Positions 56,757-64,000 of a DNA stretch of 64,000 nucleotides are shown here, piece after piece. How positions within the stretch are numbered: position 1 is the stretch's first letter; each line of letters begins with the position of its first letter. Source of the DNA: HO2-45-11b sp964450915 (GTDB lineage Bacteria > Patescibacteriota > Andersenbacteria > UBA10190); the NCBI GenBank assembly GCA_964450915.1, contig CAYVFG010000003.1, positions 1-64,000 of the forward strand, in the 5' to 3' direction. Below the pieces are notes generated by a model. That model ran no database searches. It was not told the origin of the DNA and was given only the letters and a program-made list of their open reading frames with translations. Position numbers and translations under genes: made by a program.

Positions 56757-58182
56757 CAAGTATATCTGCTTTTGTTTTCGCTTCCGCAGATGGGATATCT
56801 GTTGCAGACGATGCGTTTAGGCTGGATGCGATTTTCGTAGCATCGTCAGACTGGGTGACATTCGGAGAGTACACCGTTGTTTTTGTTATTGTTTTTGAAG
56901 CGGCATTGCCTGTCGCAATAACCTTATACCCGAGCCCTTTGAGTTTTGTTGCCGTTTTTCCTGCAAGGCCGGTGGTGCTTGTTCCGTTTCGAACTTCGAT
57001 TGTGGCAGAGGAGGATGTTGGAGTCGAGCTTGCGTTTGGAGTGGGTGATGCTGACGGAGAAATGCTTGGAATAATATCTCCATTCGCATCAATATTATGT
57101 ACGGTTGTATCTGCTTGATTCGCAGCTAAGTCCGTCCCTGTTGATGACGCGAACATATTTTGTGCCAGTGTTTTGATTTCTGAAAAATCTCCTGTTCGTG
57201 TTTTTAATACAGATGCGGGAACACCGCCGAGCATTACGGTGTCGCTTTTTAAGATGCCGTTCGGACCAGTGCTCATGACATCGGATTTGTAGCTCGAAGG
57301 GTCGATCTGGCGGAACAATTCAAAAAATCGTTTCATTTCCCATGTCTGCATGTCTGTTCGAATATTTTCAGACAAAGACGAAAATATTCCGCTGATCGCA
57401 TTGAAATCAAGCGCAGTCGATACGGAGAATACTTTGTCGCGGATCGCAAGAACCACTTGTTGCTGTCGCGCGGTGCGCTTAAAGTCTCCTCCCTCGGGGC
57501 CTTCTACATATCGAGCTCGGACGTACGCAAGCGCCCTATCCCCGTTCATTGTTTCTGTTCCGGCAGGGAAGGCGATTTTGTGCCAGTAGTCAAAAAATCC
57601 ATTATCAATTTTGATATTGACGCCGCCCACTGCGTCCACGATCTTTTTAAATGCGGTAAAGTCTACTCGGGCATAATAATCCATTTTAAGTCCGGTAATC
57701 TCCTCTACTTTTTGTTCAAGCAAGGAAGCTCCGCTTCCCGGTTTTGCCGCTTCTCCGTATGCGTTCACTGCATTTAATTTAGAGTAGAACTGCTGGCCCG
57801 GCACTTGCACGTATAGGTCGCGCGGAAGGGAGAGGAGAGAAATCTTTTTCTCCTTTGGTTGAATGCTCGCGATCATAATAGTGTCGGTAAGGTTCGGCCC
57901 GTCGTGTCCGTCTCCTCCAATTGCCATAAGAAGGATATTGATTCGGTCCTCCTGTTCGCCTTTTAATTTGTTGCCTGATTTAAAGAGGAGATCTGAAAGT
58001 TGTCCGAAGATTGTTTGGTTTGCAGTGCTGATACTGTTGCTGGCAGAAAGAATCTTATATCCAAATACTCCTGCGCCAGTTAAAATGAAAATAACGAGAA
58101 CTATAAGGATGGCTCGCGTAATACGAAATGCTTTTGAATGCCCTTTATGTGGTTCTTCCATGTCTTGCATATCATACTGCAT
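56725..58182 (-). CDS. LytR-CpsA-Psr (LCP) family protein with a LytR_C domain, 485 aa
   Basis: A membrane anchor (about residues 22-45) is followed by the LCP catalytic domain (NLTDTIMIASIQP, SLPRDLYVQVPG, RARYVEGPEGGDFKRTARQQ) with the conserved Arg/Asp residues. A Ser/Thr/Pro linker and a C-terminal LytR_C domain (IEVRNGTSTTGLAGKTATKL) end the protein. LCP enzymes attach glycopolymers to peptidoglycan. It is divergent from lepB. Confidence 0.93.
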   Translation of the reverse strand: MQYDMQDMEEPHKGHSKAFRITRAILIVLVIFILTGAGVFGYKILSASNSISTANQTIFGQLSDLLFKSGNKLKGEQEDRINILLMAIGGDGHDGPNLTDTIMIASIQPKEKKISLLSLPRDLYVQVPGQQFYSKLNAVNAYGEAAKPGSGASLLEQKVEEITGLKMDYYARVDFTAFKKIVDAVGGVNIKIDNGFFDYWHKIAFPAGTETMNGDRALAYVRARYVEGPEGGDFKRTARQQQVVLAIRDKVFSVSTALDFNAISGIFSSLSENIRTDMQTWEMKRFFELFRQIDPSSYKSDVMSTGPNGILKSDTVMLGGVPASVLKTRTGDFSEIKTLAQNMFASSTGTDLAANQADTTVHNIDANGDIIPSISPSASPTPNASSTPTSSSATIEVRNGTSTTGLAGKTATKLKGLGYKVIATGNAASKTITKTTVYSPNVTQSDDATKIASSLNASSATDIPSAEAKTKADILVIVGSDQVQQ

Positions 58183-58200
58183 CCTAGTAAACTTGCCAAT

Positions 58201-58806
58201 ATGGATGAACAGTCGTTTGAGAATCGGTCTCTCGTGTGGGTAGTAGGCTCATTCTTTTGGGAGTTACTGAAAGCGTTTTTGTTAGCAATGGTCATTATCG
58301 TGCCGATTCGATACTTCATTGCACAGCCATTTTTCGTTCGCGGTGCATCAATGGAGCCCAACTTTCATAATGGTGAATATCTTGTGATCGATCAGTTGTC
58401 GTACCGATTAAGTCAGCCGAAGAGAGATGATATTATTGTGTTCCGATACCCACTCGATGAGTCGCAATTTTTTATTAAAAGAATTATCGGGTTGCCAGGC
58501 GACGAAGTTATCATCGATAATTCGCAGATCGAAATAAAGAATGCCGCATATCCGAACGGAGTGTTATTGAACGAGTCTCAGTACCTATCGCCTGAGGTTA
58601 CTACGGGTGGCCAGGTAGATGTTCGTTTGGGCAGCGACGAGTATTTTGTGTTAGGGGATAATCGTCCGTCCAGTTCCGACTCGAGAGTGTGGGGGCTAGT
58701 GAAGAGAAGTGAGATAGTCGGGAGAGTCTGGGTTCGTGCGTGGCCACTTGATCGTCTTGCGACATTCCATTCATTGGTGCCAAGTTTCGTGTCCCCTCAA
58801 TCATAG
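58201..58806 (+). CDS. lepB: Signal peptidase I
   Basis: One membrane helix (about residues 18-42), the catalytic Ser in GASMEPNF and the Lys in FIKRIIGLPGD, plus GDNRPSSSDSR, define type I signal peptidase; 201 residues. It releases exported proteins such as those at 7647 and 11946. MDEQSF at 58201 is the likely start. Confidence 0.95.
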   Translation: MDEQSFENRSLVWVVGSFFWELLKAFLLAMVIIVPIRYFIAQPFFVRGASMEPNFHNGEYLVIDQLSYRLSQPKRDDIIVFRYPLDESQFFIKRIIGLPGDEVIIDNSQIEIKNAAYPNGVLLNESQYLSPEVTTGGQVDVRLGSDEYFVLGDNRPSSSDSRVWGLVKRSEIVGRVWVRAWPLDRLATFHSLVPSFVSPQS

Positions 58807-58847
58807 GCTTGATTTTTACCTCGTTCATCGCTATAATGAGCATTCAT

Positions 58848-60176
58848 ATGCCATCTAAAAAGAAAACATCCCCAGCTGAAACAGTTCAATTTCCATTGCA
58901 CAGTCCTCGCGGTACGCAGGATATCCTGCCTCAGGACCAGAAATATTGGGAATATGTAACAGAAAATGCGAAGACATTTATGCGCGGATGGCACTTCCAG
59001 CAGCTGGAAACTCCCATGTTTGAAGAAACGGCATTGTTTACGCGCGGCATTGGAGAAGGTACGGATATTATTGATAAGGAATTATTCGAATTGAAATCTC
59101 GCGGAAAAGGAGCAAATTATTCCTTGCGCCCGGAGGCAACTGCTTCCATTATTCGAGCTTATATCGAGCACGGCATGCGAAGCTGGCCGAAGCCGGTGAA
59201 ATTATTCACAATCGGTTCATTTTTCCGATATGATCGTCCTCAGGCTGGAAGATTCCGAGAACTTCATCAAATCGATTTGGAAATTATCGGAGCAAGCAAT
59301 CCTATTACGGATGTCCAGCTTATTTATGTTATGCATAATTATTTTAAGTCGCTTGGCTTAGAGGATTATGTTGTACTGCTTAATACGTTAGGCGAGCCAT
59401 CGGAACGAAAAACATATATCGGTTTATTGAAAGAACATTTTCGAAGAAATCGAACAAAGCTCTGCCGTGATTGCAAAGAACGTCTTACTACGAATCCGCT
59501 TCGATTGCTTGATTGTAAGGAGGAGAAATGCATGCAAGTAAGCAATACTGCTCCGCGGTTGCTTGACCATTTGTCTGACGCATCAAAAAAACATTTCGAA
59601 TTTATTCTCAATAGCTTGCGAGAACTTGAAGTTCCGCACGAAGTTTCCCCGTCGCTTGTTCGCGGACTGGATTACTATACGCATACCGTATTCGAATTTG
59701 TGCCAAAATCTACGCGAGGAGAGGGGCAGCAAAGTTCATTCGCTGCCGGCGGGCGATACAATAATTTAATTAAGGAATTGGGCGGCAAAGAAGCCTCCGC
59801 GATTGGCGCTGCGATCGGAGTTGAGCGCTTGATCGATCGCGTAAAGGCGGAAGGAATTGATTTGATGATTATGGATCAACCCCAATTGTTTATTGCGCAA
59901 TTAGGAGAGCAAGCAAAGATTGTTGGGCTTCGGGTGATGAAGCAGCTTCGTGATGCGGATATTCCGTTTTCTGAAAGCATCGATAGGGATGGTATGCAGC
60001 AGCAATTGCATATGGCGGACAGGCTGAAGGTTGAATGGTCGATTATCATCGGACAAAAAGAAGTAATCGACAATACGGTTATTTTGCGAAACATGGAGAG
60101 CGGAATGCAAGAGGTTGTTGATCGGGATAAGCTCGTGCAAGAATTGGAAAAACGGCTACATATTGTACGTGAGTAG
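58848..60176 (+). CDS. hisS: Histidyl-tRNA synthetase
   Basis: A class II synthetase with PRGTQDILP, motif 2 (TIGSFFRYDRPQAGRFRELHQID), the HisA loop (LVRGLDYYTHTVFEF) and motif 3 (AIGAAIGVERL), and a C-terminal anticodon domain; about 442 residues. A cysteine cluster (CRDCKERL...CKEEKC) lies in the insertion domain. TATAAT is 10 nt before the chosen ATG; 58836 is an alternative start. Confidence 0.95.
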   Translation: MPSKKKTSPAETVQFPLHSPRGTQDILPQDQKYWEYVTENAKTFMRGWHFQQLETPMFEETALFTRGIGEGTDIIDKELFELKSRGKGANYSLRPEATASIIRAYIEHGMRSWPKPVKLFTIGSFFRYDRPQAGRFRELHQIDLEIIGASNPITDVQLIYVMHNYFKSLGLEDYVVLLNTLGEPSERKTYIGLLKEHFRRNRTKLCRDCKERLTTNPLRLLDCKEEKCMQVSNTAPRLLDHLSDASKKHFEFILNSLRELEVPHEVSPSLVRGLDYYTHTVFEFVPKSTRGEGQQSSFAAGGRYNNLIKELGGKEASAIGAAIGVERLIDRVKAEGIDLMIMDQPQLFIAQLGEQAKIVGLRVMKQLRDADIPFSESIDRDGMQQQLHMADRLKVEWSIIIGQKEVIDNTVILRNMESGMQEVVDRDKLVQELEKRLHIVRE

Positions 60177-60202
60177 CAAAAAACGATATACTACGTGGTA
60201 GT

Positions 60203-60571
60203 ATGTCGACTGAATCAGGATGCATTTTTTGTAGTATTGCAGAGCAAGCTGTTCCTGCCGATGTTTTATTTGATGGCGGGGATACGATGTTTTTTCGAGA
60301 TATTAATCCGAAAGCGTCTGTGCATATTATTGGAATTCCTAAAAAACATTTGCAGTCACTTGATGCTATGCAAGGCGATGATCATTCGATGATCGGCAAG
60401 CTGCTTCACGAAGCAACGCACGTTGCTCGGGACGCGGGTATTTTCGAATCCGGATATCGCGTCATTACAAATGTGGGCAAGCATGCTGGGCAAGAAGTTC
60501 ATCATTTGCATTTTCACATTGTTGGCGGAGAAGATTTAGGACCGCTTATTTGTAATGCGTCATCGTTATGA
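60203..60571 (+). CDS. HIT-family (HinT-like) nucleotide hydrolase, 122 aa
   Basis: CIFCSIAEQAVPADVLF at the start and EVHHLHFHIVGG carry the HxHxH catalytic triad; HinT proteins hydrolyse AMP-linked substrates. TATACT lies 10 nt before the ATG. The stop overlaps the start of the pilin gene (ATGA). Confidence 0.94.
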   Translation: MSTESGCIFCSIAEQAVPADVLFDGGDTMFFRDINPKASVHIIGIPKKHLQSLDAMQGDDHSMIGKLLHEATHVARDAGIFESGYRVITNVGKHAGQEVHHLHFHIVGGEDLGPLICNASSL

Positions 60572-60984
60572 ATAAGAAATATATAACGCGGATGTATGCA
60601 TTTGTATTTGTTTCGATGCTGCCTTTTGTCAGCTTTGCGCAAACCGGCGGTCTTATTAAGTGCGGTCCGGCAGGCCAACAGGGAAAGGATTGCACTATTG
60701 ACGATTTTTTTACTCTTTTCGTAAATATTTTTAATTATCTGCTTGGCATGGGCGCCATCGTCGCGTTTCTATTTTTGATTTACGGTGGCATAAAAATGTT
60801 CCTCTATTCAGTAGACGAGGAAAATCTTGCGGCAGGCAAAAAGACGGTCATAGAGGCATTGATTGGACTGGCTATTATATTGCTTGCGTACGTGCTCATT
60901 AATACGCTTCTTACTGTTTTGGGCGTTTCTAAGCCGGCAGATTATTTTAATGGCAATGCAGTCAGCGGAAGTGCGGTCAAATAG
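60568..60984 (+). CDS. TrbC/VirB2-like pilin, 138 aa
   Basis: A signal peptide (to about residue 25, FAQTGG) and a short Cys-bearing loop (KCGPAG...DCTID) are followed by two long membrane helices separated by a charged loop (YSVDEENLAAGKKT), the layout of the TrbC/VirB2 pilin family. In CPR genomes such proteins occur as isolated genes; no type IV secretion genes adjoin it. It is translationally coupled to the HIT gene. Confidence 0.85.
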   Translation: MNKKYITRMYAFVFVSMLPFVSFAQTGGLIKCGPAGQQGKDCTIDDFFTLFVNIFNYLLGMGAIVAFLFLIYGGIKMFLYSVDEENLAAGKKTVIEALIGLAIILLAYVLINTLLTVLGVSKPADYFNGNAVSGSAVK

Positions 60985-60987
60985 TCA

Positions 60988-61051
60988 TTGACATGCAACT
61001 TATCCCGTGGTAGGATGTTTACTAGAGTTTGTTATTATTTTTAGGAGGTGA
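60988..61051 (+). promoter_or_regulatory. rpsU promoter and perfect Shine-Dalgarno
   Basis: TTGACA (60988-60993), a 17-base spacer and TAGGAT (61011-61016), then a leader with AGGAGGTGA at 61043-61051. The AGGAGG ends 12 nt before the GTG start. The 9 bases are complementary to a standard 16S 3' end. Confidence 0.85.
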
Positions 61052-61060
61052 CTTTTTCCT

Positions 61061-61312
61061 GTGTTAGAAGTACAGAAACGTGATAATGAAAATTCCGAAG
61101 GATTAATCCGTCGGTTTTCTCGTGTTGTGCAACAAAGCGGAGTGTTGTTACAGGCGAAGAAAGTTCGGTACCACGAAAAAAAACAAAGCAAAATGAAAGT
61201 TCGTGAAGCTGCTCAACGAAGAAGCGAGTTACAGACCGAGCGCGAACGAGCAATCAAAATGGGAGAAATAGACGAATTCGCATATCCTCAAAAGAAAGGC
61301 AAGCGTTTCTAA
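61061..61312 (+). CDS. rpsU: Small ribosomal subunit protein bS21
   Basis: VQKRDNENSEGLIRRFSRVVQQSGVL is the S21 signature, followed by a basic helix (KKVRYHEKKQSKMKVREAAQRR) and a basic tail; 83 residues. S21 sits near the anti-Shine-Dalgarno on the 30S platform. It starts with GTG and has the best ribosome binding site in the window, whereas neighbouring housekeeping genes have none, suggesting special translational control. Confidence 0.93.
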   Translation: MLEVQKRDNENSEGLIRRFSRVVQQSGVLLQAKKVRYHEKKQSKMKVREAAQRRSELQTERERAIKMGEIDEFAYPQKKGKRF

Positions 61313-61328
61313 ATAGAGACCATTGTAA

Positions 61329-61360
61329 AACACCCCGGTACTCGCGGGGTGTTTTATTTT
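61329..61360 (+). terminator. rpsU terminator
   Basis: AACACCCC pairs with GGGGTGTT, followed by TTATTTTG. Confidence 0.85.
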
Positions 61361-61388
61361 GTATTTATAGGTATAATGAAGAAACTAT

Positions 61389-62129
61389 ATGGCCAATGAA
61401 CTTCCTCCCAATTTACCGATCCCACCGATTCCTCCTGCAGGAGGCGCTCCCGCAACTGGATTTGATGTGCCGGACCCATTCGAGGATGTATCTTCGATGC
61501 CCGATAAAACAAGTCAGCCGAATCCGCTTATTGCGCCTCCGGAGGTTGATGAGTCTCTTGAAACTGACCAGCCCGTATTCGTAAAACCGGAAATGCCAAC
61601 AAGAAAACGAAGTGCAAAAACCCTTGTTTTTATTGTGTTGGGAGTAGTCATTTTGCTTATCGCCGTGATTGCAGCTATTGCGATAAAAATGTTTTCAGGA
61701 TCTTCTGTGCAAAAAACAGCTGCGGACATTACGCCCACTCCGACAGTTGCTCCTGTTCAAAGCCAGCAGCCAGTAGCGGTGGAATCGAGCACGCCCCCTC
61801 CTACTTCCTCGGCTCAAATCGGTTCGGATGGCGATGACCCCGATAAGGATGGGGTAAATAATGCGGAGGAGCGGCTATATGGGACTGATCCAAATAATCC
61901 TGATACTGACGGAGATGGGTATGATGACGGCGAAGAAGTGAAGAATGGGTATAACCCTCTTGGCCAAGGATCGCTTGATTCTGATAATGATGGGTTGACG
62001 GACCCGGTGGAGCGTAAAATGGGTACTGATCCGTTTAATCCTGATACTGACGGAGATGGATATTCGGATGGGGACGAGGTTGCGCACGGACACAACCCGC
62101 TTGTTCCTGCACCGAACGACAAGCTGTAA
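61389..62129 (+). CDS. Membrane-anchored protein with thrombospondin type-3-like calcium repeats, 246 aa
   Basis: A Pro-rich cytoplasmic N-terminus, one membrane helix (about residues 77-103) and a Thr/Pro/Gln linker are followed by Asp-rich calcium-binding repeats (DPDKDGVNNAEERLYGTDP; DTDGDGYDDGEEVKNGYNPL; DSDNDGLTDPVERKMGTDP; DTDGDGYSDGDEVAHGHNPL). It is exposed outside the cell. TATAAT lies 11 nt before the start. Confidence 0.9.
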   Translation: MANELPPNLPIPPIPPAGGAPATGFDVPDPFEDVSSMPDKTSQPNPLIAPPEVDESLETDQPVFVKPEMPTRKRSAKTLVFIVLGVVILLIAVIAAIAIKMFSGSSVQKTAADITPTPTVAPVQSQQPVAVESSTPPPTSSAQIGSDGDDPDKDGVNNAEERLYGTDPNNPDTDGDGYDDGEEVKNGYNPLGQGSLDSDNDGLTDPVERKMGTDPFNPDTDGDGYSDGDEVAHGHNPLVPAPNDKL

Positions 62130-62144
62130 TAGCGCATGTAATGT

Positions 62145-62576
62145 ATGACGCTTGAGTTGCAGTGTGAACAATTTCCACTTACGCATGAGCAGATAATGAA
62201 GCTATTAGATTGTGCATGCGACAAGCTCGATATGCACGATAGTGGACATGTAACGCTGCGCTGTGTTGAAGTTGATGAAATAACAAATATGAACGCAACC
62301 TATCGACATAAAAATTCTCCGACAAATATACTGACGTTTTCATATGATGAGAATGAGCATGATATTGCTATTTGCATGAACGTTGCAGCCGATGAAGCGC
62401 GAGATCGAGGAGTTGAGCTTGCTGATTATGCAGCATTGCTTGTGACTCATGGATTCTTGCATGCACTGGGAATGGATCACGAAGCATCTGAAAAAGAGGA
62501 GCTAAAAACGGAAGAATTAGAAAAGCAAATTCTGGCAGAGACAGGATTTGCTCCTGTAACATTATTTGCGGTATGA
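62145..62576 (+). CDS. ybeY: Endoribonuclease YbeY
   Basis: THGFLHALGMDHE is the zinc-binding HGxLHxxGxDH motif, and NATYRHKNSPTNILTF the conserved RxxxxPTDVLSF-like segment (Asn replaces Asp); 143 residues. It matures 16S rRNA. It overlaps the next start by 4 bases. Confidence 0.93.
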   Translation: MTLELQCEQFPLTHEQIMKLLDCACDKLDMHDSGHVTLRCVEVDEITNMNATYRHKNSPTNILTFSYDENEHDIAICMNVAADEARDRGVELADYAALLVTHGFLHALGMDHEASEKEELKTEELEKQILAETGFAPVTLFAV

Positions 62577-62938
62577 AGCGTTGGCACAGGAGCAGGTCTT
62601 TTTTTGAAGCGCTAGCATTTGCTCTTCGAGGAGTTGCAACTGCCATTTTGCGCGAGAGAAATATTCGTATACAGCTTTTTATTGGAACAATTATTTTGTT
62701 CATGATGATCTTGCTGCACGTATCTTTTTTGAATATGGGAATCGGCATTATTGCTATTTTGCTTGTCCTGGCCTTTGAGATGATAAATACCGCGCTTGAG
62801 TTGCTGTCTGACATGGTGCATCCGGAATACAGCGTTATTGTTCGGAATGTGAAGGATATTTCTGCAGGAGCAGTTCTTGTGGTTACTATCGCTGCCTGCG
62901 TTGTCGGGTTATTGATTTTTCTTCCAATCCTTTTTTAG
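62573..62938 (+). CDS. dgkA: Diacylglycerol kinase / undecaprenol kinase family protein
   Basis: Three membrane helices and the ALAFALRGV...RNIRIQ and EMINTALELLSD..VKDISAGAV signatures of the DgkA family; 121 residues. In Gram-positive-type cells this enzyme phosphorylates undecaprenol or diacylglycerol. It overlaps ybeY by 4 bases. Confidence 0.92.
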   Translation: MKRWHRSRSFFEALAFALRGVATAILRERNIRIQLFIGTIILFMMILLHVSFLNMGIGIIAILLVLAFEMINTALELLSDMVHPEYSVIVRNVKDISAGAVLVVTIAACVVGLLIFLPILF

Positions 62939-62965
62939 GTACAATAGGTATAGAATATTTTCATT

Positions 62966-64000
62966 ATGAACCGACCACACATATATACGGCGATTGATAT
63001 TGGATCCAGTGCTGTTCGTGTTGTTGTTGCGCAAAAAAATCCTCAATCCGAGGAAGGGGAAGTAAAGATTCTCGGTGTCGGGAAAGCTGTTATGAGCGGA
63101 ATGCAGAAAGGGGTTGTGACTGATGTGGAAGAAGCTGTCGCATGCCTAGGGACTGCTCTCGATGTCGCAGAGCGCATTTCTGGAATACCTGTAGAAAAGG
63201 CCGTAGTGAGCGTAAATGGTGCGCACTTGGTGTCGCAAGAATTGCGCGGAGTTATTGCAATAAGCCGTGCGGATGGCGAGATTACTCCCGATGATGTTGA
63301 TCGGGTTATTAACGCCGCTCAAGCGATATCTCTCCCGCCTAATCGAGAAATTATGCACATTTTGCCGCAAAATTATATTGTTGATGGGCAGGAGCATATT
63401 CAGGATTCTGTCGGGATGACAGGGGTGCGTCTTGAGGTTGAGGCGCATGCAATTGTGGGATCCTCTCCTGCAATTAAAAACCTTACCAAAGTTGTGAATC
63501 AATCCGGTGTTCATATTGATGAGTTTGTGTTCGCTCCGCTTGCAGCAGCGCTTGCCGTTCTTGAAAAACGCCAGAAGGAGTTAGGGGTGGTGCTTATTGA
63601 TTTGGGAGCTGGGACGACGAGCTTGGCGGTATATGAGGAAAGTATTTTGTTGCATACAAGCGTGTTGCCCGTAGGTGCATCGCATATTACGAATGATATT
63701 GCGATAGGTCTTCGCACTTCAATAGAGATTGCGGAAGCCATTAAGCTATCTCACGGAACTGCTACAGTAGAAGGCATCTCTCAAAGCGATATGATTGTTG
63801 TCGAAGGTCAGGATGGTGAACAGGAATCCATTTCAAGAAAAGAAGTTGCTGAAATTATTTCCGATAGATTAGATGAGCTATTTTCTCACGTTGATCGCGA
63901 ACTTAAAAATATAGGACGATCCGGACTGCTGCCTGCCGGAGTGATATTGACGGGCGGAGGAGCGTACATGGATGGCATTGTTGAATTGGCAAAAAAGCGA
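62966..64000 (+). CDS. ftsA: Cell division protein FtsA (partial, cut by window end)
   Basis: TAIDIGSSAVRVVV (phosphate 1), a 1C domain, LIDLGAGTTSLAVYE (phosphate 2) and ILTGGGAYMDGI (adenosine) match actin-like FtsA. 345 codons are present and the frame is open at the edge. FtsA tethers FtsZ to the membrane. TAGAAT lies 9 nt before the ATG. ftsZ would be expected next. Confidence 0.95.
   Translation, partial: MNRPHIYTAIDIGSSAVRVVVAQKNPQSEEGEVKILGVGKAVMSGMQKGVVTDVEEAVACLGTALDVAERISGIPVEKAVVSVNGAHLVSQELRGVIAISRADGEITPDDVDRVINAAQAISLPPNREIMHILPQNYIVDGQEHIQDSVGMTGVRLEVEAHAIVGSSPAIKNLTKVVNQSGVHIDEFVFAPLAAALAVLEKRQKELGVVLIDLGAGTTSLAVYEESILLHTSVLPVGASHITNDIAIGLRTSIEIAEAIKLSHGTATVEGISQSDMIVVEGQDGEQESISRKEVAEIISDRLDELFSHVDRELKNIGRSGLLPAGVILTGGGAYMDGIVELAKKR

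Noticed and set aside
60568..60984. Part of a type IV secretion or conjugation cluster
   Set aside because: Only a VirB2/TrbC-like pilin is present; no VirB4, VirB6 or VirD4 genes adjoin.
1..64000. Recoded TGA (code 25)
   Set aside because: TGA stops end several conserved genes at their expected lengths (tatD, HIT) and no in-frame TGA interrupts a conserved gene.
1..64000. CRISPR array, prophage or insertion sequence
   Set aside because: No regularly spaced direct repeats, transposase, integrase or phage structural genes were seen. The holin-like gene belongs to a common non-phage membrane family.

Overview
The window looks like part of a Candidate Phyla Radiation (Patescibacteria, probably Parcubacteria-like) genome. 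This is inferred from gene content and order: compact genes, a single-membrane style cell-envelope set, TrbC/VirB2-like pilin, DUF11 and thrombospondin-3 surface proteins, the ybeY-dgkA-ftsA run, and metabolic coverage limited to core information processing. TGA is used normally as a stop, so it is not the recoded Gracilibacteria/Absconditabacteria code. The exact lineage cannot be read from the sequence.

Layout. 1-8.5 kb is an accessory zone of mostly single genes, each with its own terminator, separated by two related families of same-orientation intergenic repeats (seven clear copies plus one degenerate). Its cargo is a zincin-like protein, small orphans, a CPH-type copper ATPase with a DUF305 protein, an orphan ParB-like protein, a SemiSWEET-like protein and a DUF5666-like secreted protein. 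8.5-20 kb holds a structured RNA, small orphans, a CwlO-like/C39 secreted protein, a PQQ-type propeller, and a MarR-HlyD-HlyD-MFS efflux operon. 20-45 kb is housekeeping: argS, ileS, recO, tgt, glyS, an M16 peptidase, ppa, tatD, rarA, leuS, ugd, mutY, idi and tRNA-Leu. It is interrupted at 25.5-26.75 kb by three consecutive minus-strand transcription units that are non-coding or carry a tiny ORF. 45-64 kb carries parAB, topA, dprA, mfd, a TrmB-like regulator, pth, an LCP protein, lepB, hisS, HIT, pilin, rpsU, ybeY, dgkA and the start of ftsA.

The clearest genome-wide signal is two kinds of gene start. Housekeeping genes usually have a TANNNT -10 hexamer only 6-11 nt before the ATG and no Shine-Dalgarno, so their mRNAs should be leaderless or nearly so. 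Orphan and accessory genes usually have a TTGACA-17-TANNNT promoter, a real leader, a Shine-Dalgarno and an intrinsic terminator of their own. The one housekeeping exception is rpsU, which has a perfect AGGAGGTGA.

The best candidate for an undescribed system is the repeat-separated single-gene array at 0.2-7.6 kb, which resembles an integron-like cassette array without canonical attC sites or a visible integrase. Next come the tandem small-transcript locus at 25.5-26.75 kb and the related small-ORF/ncRNA locus at 55.6-56.03 kb.
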